In this document: one piece after another, positions 1 through 11,114 of the stretch
Layout of the letters: every line of letters starts with the position of its first letter
Position numbering within the stretch: position 1 is the stretch's first letter
Origin: an uncultured Bacteroidales bacterium
Lineage (GTDB): Bacteria; Bacteroidota; Bacteroidia; Bacteroidales; Paludibacteraceae
Reading direction: 5' to 3'
DNA: 42,120 nucleotides
Assembly (NCBI GenBank): GCA_903830915.1
Contig: CAIKVR010000023.1
Location: 1-42,120 of the forward strand
Translations under genes and position numbers: made by a program
Notes under the pieces: generated by a model
What the model saw: only the letters and a program-made list of their open reading frames with translations
The model's database searches: none
What the model was told of the DNA's origin: nothing

Positions 1-1
1 A

Positions 2-1291
<1,290 letters not shown>

Positions 1292-1317
1292 GATTTTTGT
1301 TAGTATTTAGTTAGTAG

Positions 1318-1356
1318 AAAAAATGCTCTCCAAGTGATTGGGGAGCATTTTTTGTT
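1318..1356 (+). terminator. Intrinsic terminator after metY
   Basis: AAAAATGCTCTCC-AAGTGATT-GGGGAGCATTTTTTG: GC-containing stem followed by a T run. Confidence 0.8.
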
Positions 1357-1608
1357 ATACTTAATACAGCATTTTTCATAGAAGCAGGGAAAGTATCAGA
1401 TTTGGTGTTGGAAAAATTAAAGCCTATAAATTAATACAAATTAATAATTAAATAAGAAAACAATTTGTTTTAGTCGGAGCTTGGTGGTATGGATAGCTGT
1501 GATGTAGATTTATTTCCTGGGTTAACTTATTTGCATAAAAAGGTATTAATTGTCGGATTAATGCACAATGTTATAGGATCTGCTGCTATTTATATATTTT
1601 AAAAAGAT

Positions 1609-1616
1609 TATATTTG
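1609..1616 (+). promoter_or_regulatory. Predicted Bacteroidota -7 box (TATATTTG) upstream of the endonuclease/exonuclease/phosphatase gene
   Basis: Matches TAnnTTTG, 27 nt before the ATG at 1643. Confidence 0.5.
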
Positions 1617-1642
1617 CAACTTAAACTGGAATATGTTTAGTT

Positions 1643-2671
1643 ATGAAGCAAAGAATAGTTATTTTACCGATACTTTTGATACTTATTTTTCAACTTGTTG
1701 CACAACAAAAGGAAAAACAGAATTTCAAGATTGTAAGCTATAATGTTGAAAATTTCTTCGATTGTGTGCATGATTCATTGACCAACGATACCGAATTTAC
1801 ACCTACAGGCATGCGGGGTTGGACCTTTTCCAAATACAAAAAGAAACAAGCCAATATTGCCCGTGTAATTACAGCCATTGGCGGTTGGGATGCACCGGAA
1901 TTGGTGGGTTTGTGCGAAGTAGAAAGCCGCAAATGCCTGATTGATTTGACACATTATTCGGGATTGAAAAACCTGCGCTACAGGTTTCTGCATCACGAAT
2001 CGCCCGACCCGAGAGGCATTGACGTTGCGTTACTTTATCAACCGCATGAGTTTAAACCCATTCATGATGAAGCCATTCCCATTCATTTTCCCAATGCTCT
2101 GCATAGTCGTACCCGCGATATTTTGTTTGCTTCAGGCATAATTCCCACGGGCGATACCTTGCATGTGTTTGTGTGCCATTTTCCGTCCAGGTTGGAGGGT
2201 GAACTGGAGTCGGAAGAGAAGCGAATGTTTGTGGCTTCGGTGCTACGGCATAAATTGGACAGTCTGTTTGCAGCCACTCCAAGACTAAAAATAGTTATCA
2301 TGGGCGATTTTAATGATTACCCCACAAACAAAAGTATGCTGGAAGTGATGAAAGCCAAGTCATTAAATGATTCCATTTCAGATAAGAACTTATATAACCT
2401 GGTTTATAAACTTCATACCGAAGGCAAAGGATCAAATAAACATTCCGGTGATTGGGGTGCATTGGATCAGATGATTGTTTCGGGTGGTTTACTCAATCAA
2501 TCAGGTTCATTTTATACCCGACAATCCGATGCACACTTCTTTGATGCAGATTTTTTGCTCGAAAACGATAAAACCTATCTTGGTAAGCAACCTTTTCGTA
2601 CCTTTGTGGGCATGAAATACCAGGAAGGTTTCTCGGATCATTTGCCCGTGTATGCTGATTTTTGGTATTAA
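1643..2671 (+). CDS. Endonuclease/exonuclease/phosphatase family protein, secreted
   Basis: Signal peptide, then VSYNVENFFD, GLCEVE, IMGDFNDYP and SDHLPVYADF motifs. Confidence 0.88.
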   Translation: MKQRIVILPILLILIFQLVAQQKEKQNFKIVSYNVENFFDCVHDSLTNDTEFTPTGMRGWTFSKYKKKQANIARVITAIGGWDAPELVGLCEVESRKCLIDLTHYSGLKNLRYRFLHHESPDPRGIDVALLYQPHEFKPIHDEAIPIHFPNALHSRTRDILFASGIIPTGDTLHVFVCHFPSRLEGELESEEKRMFVASVLRHKLDSLFAATPRLKIVIMGDFNDYPTNKSMLEVMKAKSLNDSISDKNLYNLVYKLHTEGKGSNKHSGDWGALDQMIVSGGLLNQSGSFYTRQSDAHFFDADFLLENDKTYLGKQPFRTFVGMKYQEGFSDHLPVYADFWY

Positions 2672-2802
2672 AAGCCCCCCTAAATCCCCCTTTGGGGACT
2701 TAAAGACTAATTCTCTGAATTTTTAAAAAAAGAACAATGAAAACGATTGAAAACAGTATAACAACAGATGTTAAGTCCCCCAAGGGGGATTTAGGGGGCT
2801 TT
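2671..2802. repeat. Pair of inverted GC-rich repeats (2671-2703 and 2771-2802) bounding 67 bp; MITE-like
   Basis: Left AAAGCCCCCCTAAATCCCCCTTTGGGGACTTAA; right TTAAGTCCCCCAAGGGGGATTTAGGGGGCTTT. They are near-exact reverse complements. Confidence 0.8.
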
Positions 2803-3522
2803 CATGTTCAACTATTTATTCCCTGCTATATTGACCAACTGTATCCCGAAACAGGCTTCAATACGATAGAAGTGCTTGAGAAAGCCGGTTGTAAGGTGCA
2901 TTATAACCCCAATCAGACCTGTTGCGGTCAACCGGCTTTCAACAGTGGTTACTGGAACGAAGCCGGCAGTCTGGCAGAGAAGTTTCTTACTGATTTTCAA
3001 CCGGATATGCCCATTGTTTCACCATCGGGTTCATGTACAAGCTTTGTGATTCATCATTATCATAAACTTCTCAAGGAAAAGCCCGAATTGCTGGCACGCC
3101 ATGCGCAAATGAAACCGAACATTTATGAACTTTCTGATTTTCTGGTGAATGTGTTGAAAGTTGAAAAACTCGGAGCGAAGTTTCCACATAAAGTTACGTT
3201 TCACGATTCCTGCTCTGCTCTACGTGAATACGGCATCAAAGACGAACCACGCCGACTGCTGGCACAGGTGGAAGGACTTGAACTGATTGAGATGGAAGAA
3301 AGCGATACCTGCTGTGGGTTTGGCGGAACTTTTGCTGTGAAAAATAACGCTATCTCGTCGGCAATGGCGGAGAAAAAAGTGGAAAATGCACTGGCAACGG
3401 GAGCTGAATATGTTGTCAGTACCGAAGCTTCGTGCCTGATGAACATCAATGGTTATTGTGCCAAACACAAATCAGCCGTAAAGGGAATTCATTTGGCAGA
3501 TATTCTGGCAAGCGGATTGTAA
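2737..3522 (+). CDS. (Fe-S)-binding protein, LutA/YkgE-like (CCG domain)
   Basis: VQLFIPCYIDQLYPETGFNTIEVLEKAGC...CCGQPAFN...SGSCTSF...SDTCCGFGGTFAVK...STEASCLMNI. Confidence 0.9.
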   Translation: MKTIENSITTDVKSPKGDLGGFHVQLFIPCYIDQLYPETGFNTIEVLEKAGCKVHYNPNQTCCGQPAFNSGYWNEAGSLAEKFLTDFQPDMPIVSPSGSCTSFVIHHYHKLLKEKPELLARHAQMKPNIYELSDFLVNVLKVEKLGAKFPHKVTFHDSCSALREYGIKDEPRRLLAQVEGLELIEMEESDTCCGFGGTFAVKNNAISSAMAEKKVENALATGAEYVVSTEASCLMNINGYCAKHKSAVKGIHLADILASGL

Positions 3523-3524
3523 CG

Positions 3525-5741
3525 TTATCTTTTCAATTCAATTGTCACACATTTTCCAGCTTCAGCACCTTGTGGTAAAGGGATTTTCAACGTTGTTTCG
3601 TTCGTAAACAAATTGTATTCTGTAAACTCACCATTGTACTTTCCACTTAGGGAAAAACTAAATCCCTTTTGAAGTTGAGTAGGGTCAGCTACTGTGACAA
3701 TCAAATTCTCATCCTGTTTTTCCAACTGAATCAACCCCGGTGTTTTAGACCGGATATAGTCATTCCATCCAAAAGTCTGTACTCGAATTAGTTTGTAGAA
3801 AACAAACTGAAATTCAGAATTATCCGTTGACTTTACTGCTTGAGCAGATGAATTATTCAGAATAATTTCCAACTTCGGGTTGAAAATGAAATCGTTTAAA
3901 CCGGCTTTCGAGACTGAAGGCAAAATCATGTATTGGTATGAATTAGCATTTTTTGCATTTAAACCATGATTAATCCATAACTTAAAGATGGCTTTACTTA
4001 CTTTTTCAGTAGAATATGGATCGGCAATCTGATGCCAGTCACCCGTTTGAGTTGTTATTGATAGTGAAAGTGGAGAGTTTTCAGGGAAATAATAACCAAT
4101 TGAATCGTGCCAAACAGATTTCAAATTTGTTGAACTAATCATGGTGTCATTACATTCTACAGATTTAAAATCAGCAGTTTGAATGGTTGAATTTCCGTGT
4201 TGCAAGCATTGATTTACGCTAGTAATAATGTCTTTTCCCGATTTTGACTGAATATCTATTCCCAAACAAACCAATACTCCATTCATATAAAACCATGATT
4301 TTTTGGCATTTATTCCATTTCGGCTCAAATGAAAAGTTGAAATCCCTGAATTTCCGTTAGTTAGTCCACCCACAAATGAATTTGGATTATGGTAACTATC
4401 TATCGGATTATACCTAATGGTATCAACCACTGGTACAGTAACTCCCGGAATCCTGTTCCAATCCCAAACGGGAAAAATATCGTTGTATTCATTCCCCCGC
4501 CGCATAAAGATTGTACAACCATCAGAAATGAAATGACCTTTTTTATTTTCGTTGTTTGTGAACTCGGTTCCTTTTACACGTGGTGAACATGAACGAATTG
4601 AAATATAGCTATTTACACTTCGGAAAATCGATAAATCAGAACGCCAGAAATGCTTTGTGCCTGTCATTTCCGGCAACCTACCCGGTTTCAGGTTTCGCAG
4701 TATTACATCTTCGTATTTGCCTTTATTGATTGAATCAGCTTGCTGTAACTGATTCAGAGCCACGCACAAACTCAAAACTTTGCCAACCTGTGACTGTTTG
4801 AAAAGTTGTCGGTTACAGGCACTTACATCCATGTTACCACGCCAGGCAATCCAGTTTTCACCATCCAATGCGTAATTTCGCAGAATACTTAATTGAGAGT
4901 CTGAAAACCGTAGCGATGTACCCACAAACACATTGGCATAATACGATAAACTATTGATGTAAGCTAATCCATAGTTACCAAACTGTTGCTGCGGACCATG
5001 TTGATGAAAGCTGAAATCCGGCTGAATACCTTCTTGGGTTGTCTGATAAATTTCAGAAGCAATGGTATCACGGGCTGTTTTTGCCAAATCGTCATCATGC
5101 AGCAAAATTGCTTTTAATAAAACATTTCCGGCAAGCCACACTTTATTTTGACCCGTCATTCGGAATCCTGAATTATTCAGAACAGTTACAGCTTCGGATT
5201 TTTCTGTGCTTGAAAGTTCATTTTCTAATAAAATCACAACTAAACCCAGTGTTTTGGGTACGCCAATCTGATTGTACCACCAGTTTCGACAAACGGGTTT
5301 TTGACTATACCAGGCATTCAGCCCACGATGAAGAAATTCGGAAATATCCTTGTTTTGAAAATATTTTGATTTGGGTTGAATATAGCTGCGACTAACATAC
5401 AACAAGCGGGAAATATGATTCAGCGGATCCCAGCTGCTTAATGCCGGGTCGTTGTAATTAATATCAGTGAATAATCCCTCTGAATTTTGTAACTTAATAA
5501 TCTTTTCCAGTTCGGCATTTTGATGATAAGTATTCAAATAAAGTTCACGTAAACTTAAATCGGTGGTATTTCCTTTGTTTGAGATTATAGTGGCAAGATG
5601 TTGCATATCTTCTGTTCTCAAAAAAGGATTCAGCGAAATTTCAATAATATGGCTTTTAAGGATATTAGTCAGTTGCTCTGCTTGAGAGTTATTGATTGAA
5701 ATAATGAGCAGAGGAACAACTAAAAGAATTAATTTCTTCAT
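3525..5741 (-). CDS. Polysaccharide lyase family 8-like protein (hyaluronate/chondroitin AC lyase family), secreted
   Basis: Signal peptide; NWWYNQIGVPKTLG, DFSFHQHGPQQQFGNYG and RGNMDVSACNRQ motifs characteristic of PL8. Confidence 0.85.
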   Translation of the reverse strand: MKKLILLVVPLLIISINNSQAEQLTNILKSHIIEISLNPFLRTEDMQHLATIISNKGNTTDLSLRELYLNTYHQNAELEKIIKLQNSEGLFTDINYNDPALSSWDPLNHISRLLYVSRSYIQPKSKYFQNKDISEFLHRGLNAWYSQKPVCRNWWYNQIGVPKTLGLVVILLENELSSTEKSEAVTVLNNSGFRMTGQNKVWLAGNVLLKAILLHDDDLAKTARDTIASEIYQTTQEGIQPDFSFHQHGPQQQFGNYGLAYINSLSYYANVFVGTSLRFSDSQLSILRNYALDGENWIAWRGNMDVSACNRQLFKQSQVGKVLSLCVALNQLQQADSINKGKYEDVILRNLKPGRLPEMTGTKHFWRSDLSIFRSVNSYISIRSCSPRVKGTEFTNNENKKGHFISDGCTIFMRRGNEYNDIFPVWDWNRIPGVTVPVVDTIRYNPIDSYHNPNSFVGGLTNGNSGISTFHLSRNGINAKKSWFYMNGVLVCLGIDIQSKSGKDIITSVNQCLQHGNSTIQTADFKSVECNDTMISSTNLKSVWHDSIGYYFPENSPLSLSITTQTGDWHQIADPYSTEKVSKAIFKLWINHGLNAKNANSYQYMILPSVSKAGLNDFIFNPKLEIILNNSSAQAVKSTDNSEFQFVFYKLIRVQTFGWNDYIRSKTPGLIQLEKQDENLIVTVADPTQLQKGFSFSLSGKYNGEFTEYNLFTNETTLKIPLPQGAEAGKCVTIELKR

Positions 5742-5773
5742 CCGGATTCCGATAAATCTCTGATTAATGTAGT

Positions 5774-6877
5774 TTATACGTGTGTTACAAATAAAGGAGT
5801 GTCAGAATGAAGAACCATCTTATAAGCCAGGCTCGGGTTGAAAAGTCGTACAAAAAGATTTCTTCGACGTGTGTTGAACGCCAGTACATTAATCTGGTTA
5901 TCAACCATAAAGGTATTCAAAAGTTCCGGAGTATCGTGAGCATTCAGTAAAGCATAATTAGTAACTAGTTGAGGATAATGATTTGCAAAATAGGATTTTA
6001 TACCCGATAACATTACTTCGTCCCAGGCTTCTTTCTTTTCTGAAGCATGAACAAAATAGAATTCAACTTTATCCGATCCAAAAAGCGAAATTGCGCGGTC
6101 AATGGCAATTAGATCTTTCTGGTCGAAGTTTGTCAGGAAAGCAATGCGTTTGATTTCCTCAGGCGATTGCATAGTCATAAGTACCGGAACTGCAAAAACA
6201 GGGGAGATGCATGATTCCATCACTTCTGCAGTAACACTCCCAATCAGTTCGTTGGTAAGTTTTTTTCCATGTGTTCCCATAACCACTAAAGCTGGATTGT
6301 TTTTCTTGCAGTAATCAAGTATCTGATCCTCAGGAACTCCTTCTTTCATTTCAAAACTAAATGGAATATTGGGAAGTTCGCCCTTGGCAATGCGCTCATG
6401 AATCTGTCGGGTCATTATTTCAATCTCAGCGTTAGCCGAACTGATAATTCTCTTCAACAATTCACTGTCGCTAATGCTGTAAGTGCTTAAATCGTTATTG
6501 GATGAAATGGTGAATGCCGGACTAAAATAAACATATAAAAAAACCACTTCAGCAGCTAACAAATCGGCAAAATAAAAGCCGAAATCCGTTACTTTGGAAA
6601 CCTGATCGGTTAAATCAATCGGTATCAGAACCTGTTGTGTTAATTTACTTCCTGTAACGGGTTCATTTTCCCAGGCACTTTCCATCTCTTCAACAATTTT
6701 CAGGGCTCGTGGTAAATCACTTTCTTTAATACGTACTCTAACTCCGACAGCCAGTTCGGGTTGTTCGAGGTTCAGATTATGAATGACAGTTTCAATACCA
6801 TTTTCATCTAAAACGGTTTTAATCATTTGTGCACGCTGAAAAGTGCGAATGGCCAGAGTTACTAATTTATCTTCCAT
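5774..6877 (-). CDS. Universal stress protein with an N-terminal DUF2007-like domain
   Basis: N-terminus MVKTVLDENGIETVIHN...VRVRIKESDLPRALKIVEE-like; UspA motif VVMGTHGKKLTNELIGSVTAEVMESCISPVFAVP. Confidence 0.8.
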   Translation of the reverse strand: MEDKLVTLAIRTFQRAQMIKTVLDENGIETVIHNLNLEQPELAVGVRVRIKESDLPRALKIVEEMESAWENEPVTGSKLTQQVLIPIDLTDQVSKVTDFGFYFADLLAAEVVFLYVYFSPAFTISSNNDLSTYSISDSELLKRIISSANAEIEIMTRQIHERIAKGELPNIPFSFEMKEGVPEDQILDYCKKNNPALVVMGTHGKKLTNELIGSVTAEVMESCISPVFAVPVLMTMQSPEEIKRIAFLTNFDQKDLIAIDRAISLFGSDKVEFYFVHASEKKEAWDEVMLSGIKSYFANHYPQLVTNYALLNAHDTPELLNTFMVDNQINVLAFNTRRRNLFVRLFNPSLAYKMVLHSDTPLFVTHV

Positions 6878-7158
6878 AATTACACTAATTAATTGATTTA
6901 CAGACTAAAGTTGAGATGTATTTATTCAGTAAAGATTTTGTACTGAACACGTTGTAAAGATAGAACTTTTTAAATAATTTGATGATACTTTATAGAAATT
7001 TTATTTTAATGAATTAAGTGAATATAAATTTCATTATGGTTGTTTGATATTACAACCTATTTTCACAACCTCAGGTTCGATCAAAAACATCTTTTTGTTC
7101 ATTAATCAGCTTTCTGCCATTGCAAAAATTCAGCATGTTTCATGTCGAAAAAAATAAT

Positions 7159-7166
7159 TACTTTTG
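7159..7166 (+). promoter_or_regulatory. Predicted -7 box TACTTTTG upstream of gldE
   Basis: Matches TAnnTTTG in a short AT-rich leader. Confidence 0.4.
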
Positions 7167-7208
7167 TAGCTACTCAAAACGGGATTTTCCGTTTAAACAA
7201 TTGCAAAG

Positions 7209-8546
7209 TTGGAAAAAGAAATTATTTATACCACCATTGGCGGAATAACCATACATCCGATAACTTCATCGGCAGTTATTTCTTTGGTTTTAACCCTATT
7301 ACTATTATGTTTTTCGGCATTGATTTCAGCATCCGAAGTTGCTTTTTTCTCACTTGACCCGAAAACCCTTGATAAGCTGGAAGAAAACGAACAAAAAGCC
7401 GACAAAAAAATTCTGCGATTGCTTAAATCACCTCAGCGGCTATTGGCAACCATTCTTATTGGCAGTAATTTTCTGAATGTAGCTGTGATTATGCTTATTA
7501 CCTATTTCACCACATCTATTTTTAATTTCGATAGTGCTCCTATTTTAGGTTTTATTTTTCAAACCATTATCATCACTTTTGCAATTCTGCTTTTTGCCGA
7601 GATTATTCCAAAAGTTTATGCCACTCAATTTGCATTGAAAACTGTTTATCAGACAGTTCTTGTATTGTCGACTATGGAAAAAATGTTTGGTTGGTTTGTC
7701 AGTTTGTTAGTCAATTCTACTTCAATTGTCAATAACCGGCTTGCACGACACAGCAAATCCAATATTTCGATGGATGAACTTTCACAGGCATTGGAACTGA
7801 CTTCAAACAGCAAGGATGAAGATAAGGAAATACTGGAAGGAATTATTAAATTTGGCAATATTCAGGTAGTTGAAATCATGACCTCACGGGTTGATATGGT
7901 GGTGGCTGATATAAAATCGAATTACAAACAGTTGATGGACATCATCATACAATCGGGATATTCGCGGATTCCTGTTTTTACAGGTACGCGTGATAACATC
8001 AAAGGACTACTTTATATCAAGGATCTTCTGCCGCATTTGGATAAACCTGCTAATTTCCGCTGGCAAAGCCTTATCCGTCAGGCTTATTATGTACCTGAAA
8101 CAAAAATGATTGATGATTTGCTTATTGAATTTCAGGAAAACAGGGTACATTTGGCAATGGTTGTGGATGAGTACGGCGGAATTTCAGGACTAATTACGCT
8201 TGAAGATATTCTGGAAGAAATTGTAGGCGATATTAGCGACGAATATGATGATGAACAGCAGTTGTTTGCTAAAATTGATAGCCATACCTTTATTTTTGAA
8301 GCAAAAATTTTACTCAACGATTTTTTCAAAATATCAGAAATTGATGAAGAAGACTTCCTGAAAATTACGGATGATGTTGAAACTCTGGCGGGTTTGATTC
8401 TTGAACTGAAAGGTGAAATTCCTACAAAAAATGAAAGAATTGATTACGGAAGGTATGTGTTTGAGATTATTGATGTTGATAAACGCAGAATTAAAAAGGT
8501 GAAATTATATATTAAAGACAATTTCAACAAATCAGAAGAAAATTAG
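7209..8546 (+). CDS. gldE: GldE-like CNNM/CBS/CorC_HlyC-domain membrane protein
   Basis: SALISASEVAFFSLDPKTL, EIIPKVYATQFA, CBS pair, AMVVDEYGGISGLITLEDILEEIVGDI. Immediately upstream of gldD. TTG start. Confidence 0.88.
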   Translation: MEKEIIYTTIGGITIHPITSSAVISLVLTLLLLCFSALISASEVAFFSLDPKTLDKLEENEQKADKKILRLLKSPQRLLATILIGSNFLNVAVIMLITYFTTSIFNFDSAPILGFIFQTIIITFAILLFAEIIPKVYATQFALKTVYQTVLVLSTMEKMFGWFVSLLVNSTSIVNNRLARHSKSNISMDELSQALELTSNSKDEDKEILEGIIKFGNIQVVEIMTSRVDMVVADIKSNYKQLMDIIIQSGYSRIPVFTGTRDNIKGLLYIKDLLPHLDKPANFRWQSLIRQAYYVPETKMIDDLLIEFQENRVHLAMVVDEYGGISGLITLEDILEEIVGDISDEYDDEQQLFAKIDSHTFIFEAKILLNDFFKISEIDEEDFLKITDDVETLAGLILELKGEIPTKNERIDYGRYVFEIIDVDKRRIKKVKLYIKDNFNKSEEN

Positions 8547-8553
8547 ACGGAAA

Positions 8554-9138
8554 ATGAATTGTACAAAACAAAATAATGCGCTTATTATCTGCTTTTTAGC
8601 ACTATTACTGTTTGCCTGTGGTAAAACTCCTGTTCCACGGCCTTACGGTTATTTCAGAGTAAGCCTACCGCAACATACTTACCGAATAATTGATACCCTG
8701 AATTTGCCGTACAAGTTCGAGCTGTCGAAAAATGCAGTTTTGGTTAGCCGTGAAGTGAAAGGTGAAAATTACTGGGTCGACCTGTATTATCCCAAACTGA
8801 ATGCCGGAATCTATTGCAGTTATAAACCCGTGAAAGGCAATCTAATTGATTTAGTGGAAGATACTCGCAAAATTGTCTATAAGCACAGTGTAAAAGCGGA
8901 CGGAATTGGCGAAAAAGTGTACGATCATAAAGAGAAAAATGTTCATGGAATTTTATATGATTTAAGAGGAAATACTGCTTCTAATGCGCAGTTTATCCTC
9001 ACCGATAGTGTGAAACATTTTTTTCGGGGAGCACTTTATTTTAATAATGTGCCAAACAAGGATTCAATTGCACCTATGTCAGACTATATCAGAGAAGATA
9101 TCATGCATTTGATGGAAAGTTTTGAGTGGAAAAAATGA
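8554..9138 (+). CDS. gldD: Gliding motility-associated lipoprotein GldD
   Basis: Lipobox LLLFACGK; PVPRPYGYFRVSLPQHTY GldD signature; adjacent to gldE. Confidence 0.9.
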   Translation: MNCTKQNNALIICFLALLLFACGKTPVPRPYGYFRVSLPQHTYRIIDTLNLPYKFELSKNAVLVSREVKGENYWVDLYYPKLNAGIYCSYKPVKGNLIDLVEDTRKIVYKHSVKADGIGEKVYDHKEKNVHGILYDLRGNTASNAQFILTDSVKHFFRGALYFNNVPNKDSIAPMSDYIREDIMHLMESFEWKK

Positions 9139-9761
9139 GCGAATCAGGGCATATTATTGAGAATAACGGTGGACGATTACTTGTTTTCGAAATTTGTAAT
9201 TCAGTTGATGAATTGTTTGGAAAACTTAGCAATATTGAACTTTCAGAATACGCTAATCTAACATCTGACAAACGCAGACTGGAGTATTTGGGAGTTCGGT
9301 TGGCATTGAAAAATCTGTTAGGAGAAGAAAAAAAAATTATCTATACTACCGACGGCAAACCTGAACTTTCGGATAAAAGTTATCATATAAGTGTTTCACA
9401 CAGCGGCAGTTGGATTGCAGTGATGGCTCACAACACTAAAAAAGTGGGAATTGATATTGAAAAACCTACAGATAAAATTTCCAAAATCTATCAGCGTTTT
9501 CTGAATGAAACAGAGCAAAAAGAACTTTCGGGTGGTAAGAATGTGAAACAGTTGTTGTTAGCCTGGTCGGGAAAAGAAGCTTTGTATAAAATTATTGGAA
9601 TAGATGCCGTTGACTTTGCAAATCATTTGCATATTTTCCCATTTGAAGTAAAATCAGAAGGGACAATTGAAGCACAACATATTCCAACAAAAGATTATTA
9701 TAAATTACAATACATTCAAAACGAAGTATATACACTGGTCTATTGCATAGCCGAAAAGTAA
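9126..9761 (+). CDS. 4'-phosphopantetheinyl transferase superfamily protein
   Basis: ISVSHSGSWIAVMAHNTKKVGIDIEKP and LLAWSGKEALYKI motifs. Confidence 0.88.
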   Translation: MEKMSESGHIIENNGGRLLVFEICNSVDELFGKLSNIELSEYANLTSDKRRLEYLGVRLALKNLLGEEKKIIYTTDGKPELSDKSYHISVSHSGSWIAVMAHNTKKVGIDIEKPTDKISKIYQRFLNETEQKELSGGKNVKQLLLAWSGKEALYKIIGIDAVDFANHLHIFPFEVKSEGTIEAQHIPTKDYYKLQYIQNEVYTLVYCIAEK

Positions 9762-9769
9762 GAAAAGAG

Positions 9770-10516
9770 ATGAAAAATATTTACAATCACATACTTGAGA
9801 ACAAAAAGGAGAACCGTAAATTACTTGCAGTTTTGCTCGATCCCGATCAGTGTCGCGGAAGTTTGCTGGCAAGTACCATTGCTGCTCTAAAATCGAATGT
9901 ACCTGATTTTATTTTTGTGGGCGGAAGTCATATACTTTCATCAACCGACTCATTAATAGAACTTTTAAAAGAAGAAACCAAAGCAAGAGTGGTTCTGTTT
10001 CCCGGAAATGCATCTCAATTCAGCACACATGCCGATGCGCTTTTGTATTTATCACTTTTCTCCGGACGCAATGCAGAATTTCTTATCGGTCAGCATATTA
10101 CATCGGCAATTGCCATAAAAAAATCAGAAATTGAAGTGATTCCAACAGGCTATTTATTGATCGATGGAGGAAAACCAAGTTCAGTTGAATATATCAGCAA
10201 CTCCCGCCCCATACCACACGATAAAAATGAAATAGCTTTGTCAACATCAGTAGCTGCTGAATTATTAGGCATGAAACTGATTTATTTAGAAGCTGGTAGT
10301 GGTGCTAACCACCCTGTCAGTTCCGAAATGATTGAGACTGTCAATTCAGGCTTATCAATTCCACTTATTGTTGGTGGTGGAATCAAAACAGTCGAACAGT
10401 TGAAAACGGCCTATAATGCAGGTGCAGATATGGTGGTAGTGGGCAATGTGTTTGAATCAAATCCTTCATTGATTGCCGATTTTGTTCAGTGTAAAAACGA
10501 GTTGAATCAGGAATAA
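9770..10516 (+). CDS. Geranylgeranylglyceryl/heptaprenylglyceryl phosphate synthase (PcrB family)
   Basis: LLAVLLDPDQ, FVGGSH, LFPGNASQFSTHADALLYLSLFSGRN, YLEAGSGANHPV, VGGGIKT. ATG at 9770 preferred over the listed start at 9743. Confidence 0.9.
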   Translation: MKNIYNHILENKKENRKLLAVLLDPDQCRGSLLASTIAALKSNVPDFIFVGGSHILSSTDSLIELLKEETKARVVLFPGNASQFSTHADALLYLSLFSGRNAEFLIGQHITSAIAIKKSEIEVIPTGYLLIDGGKPSSVEYISNSRPIPHDKNEIALSTSVAAELLGMKLIYLEAGSGANHPVSSEMIETVNSGLSIPLIVGGGIKTVEQLKTAYNAGADMVVVGNVFESNPSLIADFVQCKNELNQE

Positions 10517-10517
10517 C

Positions 10518-11063
10518 CTATTTTGCAGGAGTTTGTGAAACTCTGTCAAAAAATGGACTTTTGGAAGAACAGCTAATAGGAATACCGTAAATATTACTGC
10601 AACCGGGCATCAATCCCATTTCCTGAGCTACACGACCTACCGAAAACATTACCCGGCTGTCAACTCTTCTGTCAGCAGCTACAGCACAAGCTGAACCGAT
10701 TGCAATGCCCACATCTACTGAGTTTATTGAGCAGGGAACTTCCGGAAATTTCAACTTTTCAGCACACGATTCAAAACCACAATACCCACAATTCAGGTTA
10801 TGAATTTGTTGTTTAGTGCCAATCAATACGATGGCTTCAGCATGTAAGATATTAGCTGAATCGCGCAACACAAATTTCAATCCTGTTTTTTCGCTATAAA
10901 CCTGCATTGCCTCCGAAAGTTGTTGAATAGTTTCAGTTGTCAGTAAAGCAACTTCAATTATATCAAAGCCTTTCCCTTTTGGTGCAGTTCGTGCAGCCGT
11001 CATCATATCGTTAGCTACCTGAAACAATCGTTCGGTTCGTGTATCTCTTTCGTTGATTATCAT
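10518..11063 (-). CDS. DUF2148 (ferredoxin-domain) protein
   Basis: ERDTRTERLFQVANDMMTAARTAPKGKGFDIIE and CGYCGF...CAVAADRRVDSRVMFSVGR. Confidence 0.8.
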   Translation of the reverse strand: MIINERDTRTERLFQVANDMMTAARTAPKGKGFDIIEVALLTTETIQQLSEAMQVYSEKTGLKFVLRDSANILHAEAIVLIGTKQQIHNLNCGYCGFESCAEKLKFPEVPCSINSVDVGIAIGSACAVAADRRVDSRVMFSVGRVAQEMGLMPGCSNIYGIPISCSSKSPFFDRVSQTPAK

Positions 11064-11080
11064 ATTTCGTTCTGTGTTTA

Positions 11081-11109
11081 GCGTCCAGCGGCTTTAGTCC
11101 GCTTGACGC
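11081..11109. repeat. REP-like imperfect palindrome on one side of the RAYT gene
   Basis: GCGTC-C-AGCGG-CTTTAGT-CCGCT-T-GACGC. Confidence 0.75.
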
Positions 11110-11114
11110 ATGGT

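Noticed and set aside
2052-2301. Antisense ORFs inside the endonuclease/exonuclease/phosphatase gene, and similar ORFs opposite other CDSs
   Set aside because: Overlap well-supported genes on the opposite strand and have no recognisable domains.
3525-5741. Polysaccharide utilisation locus around the PL8 lyase
   Set aside because: No SusC/SusD pair, sulfatase or regulator adjacent in this window.
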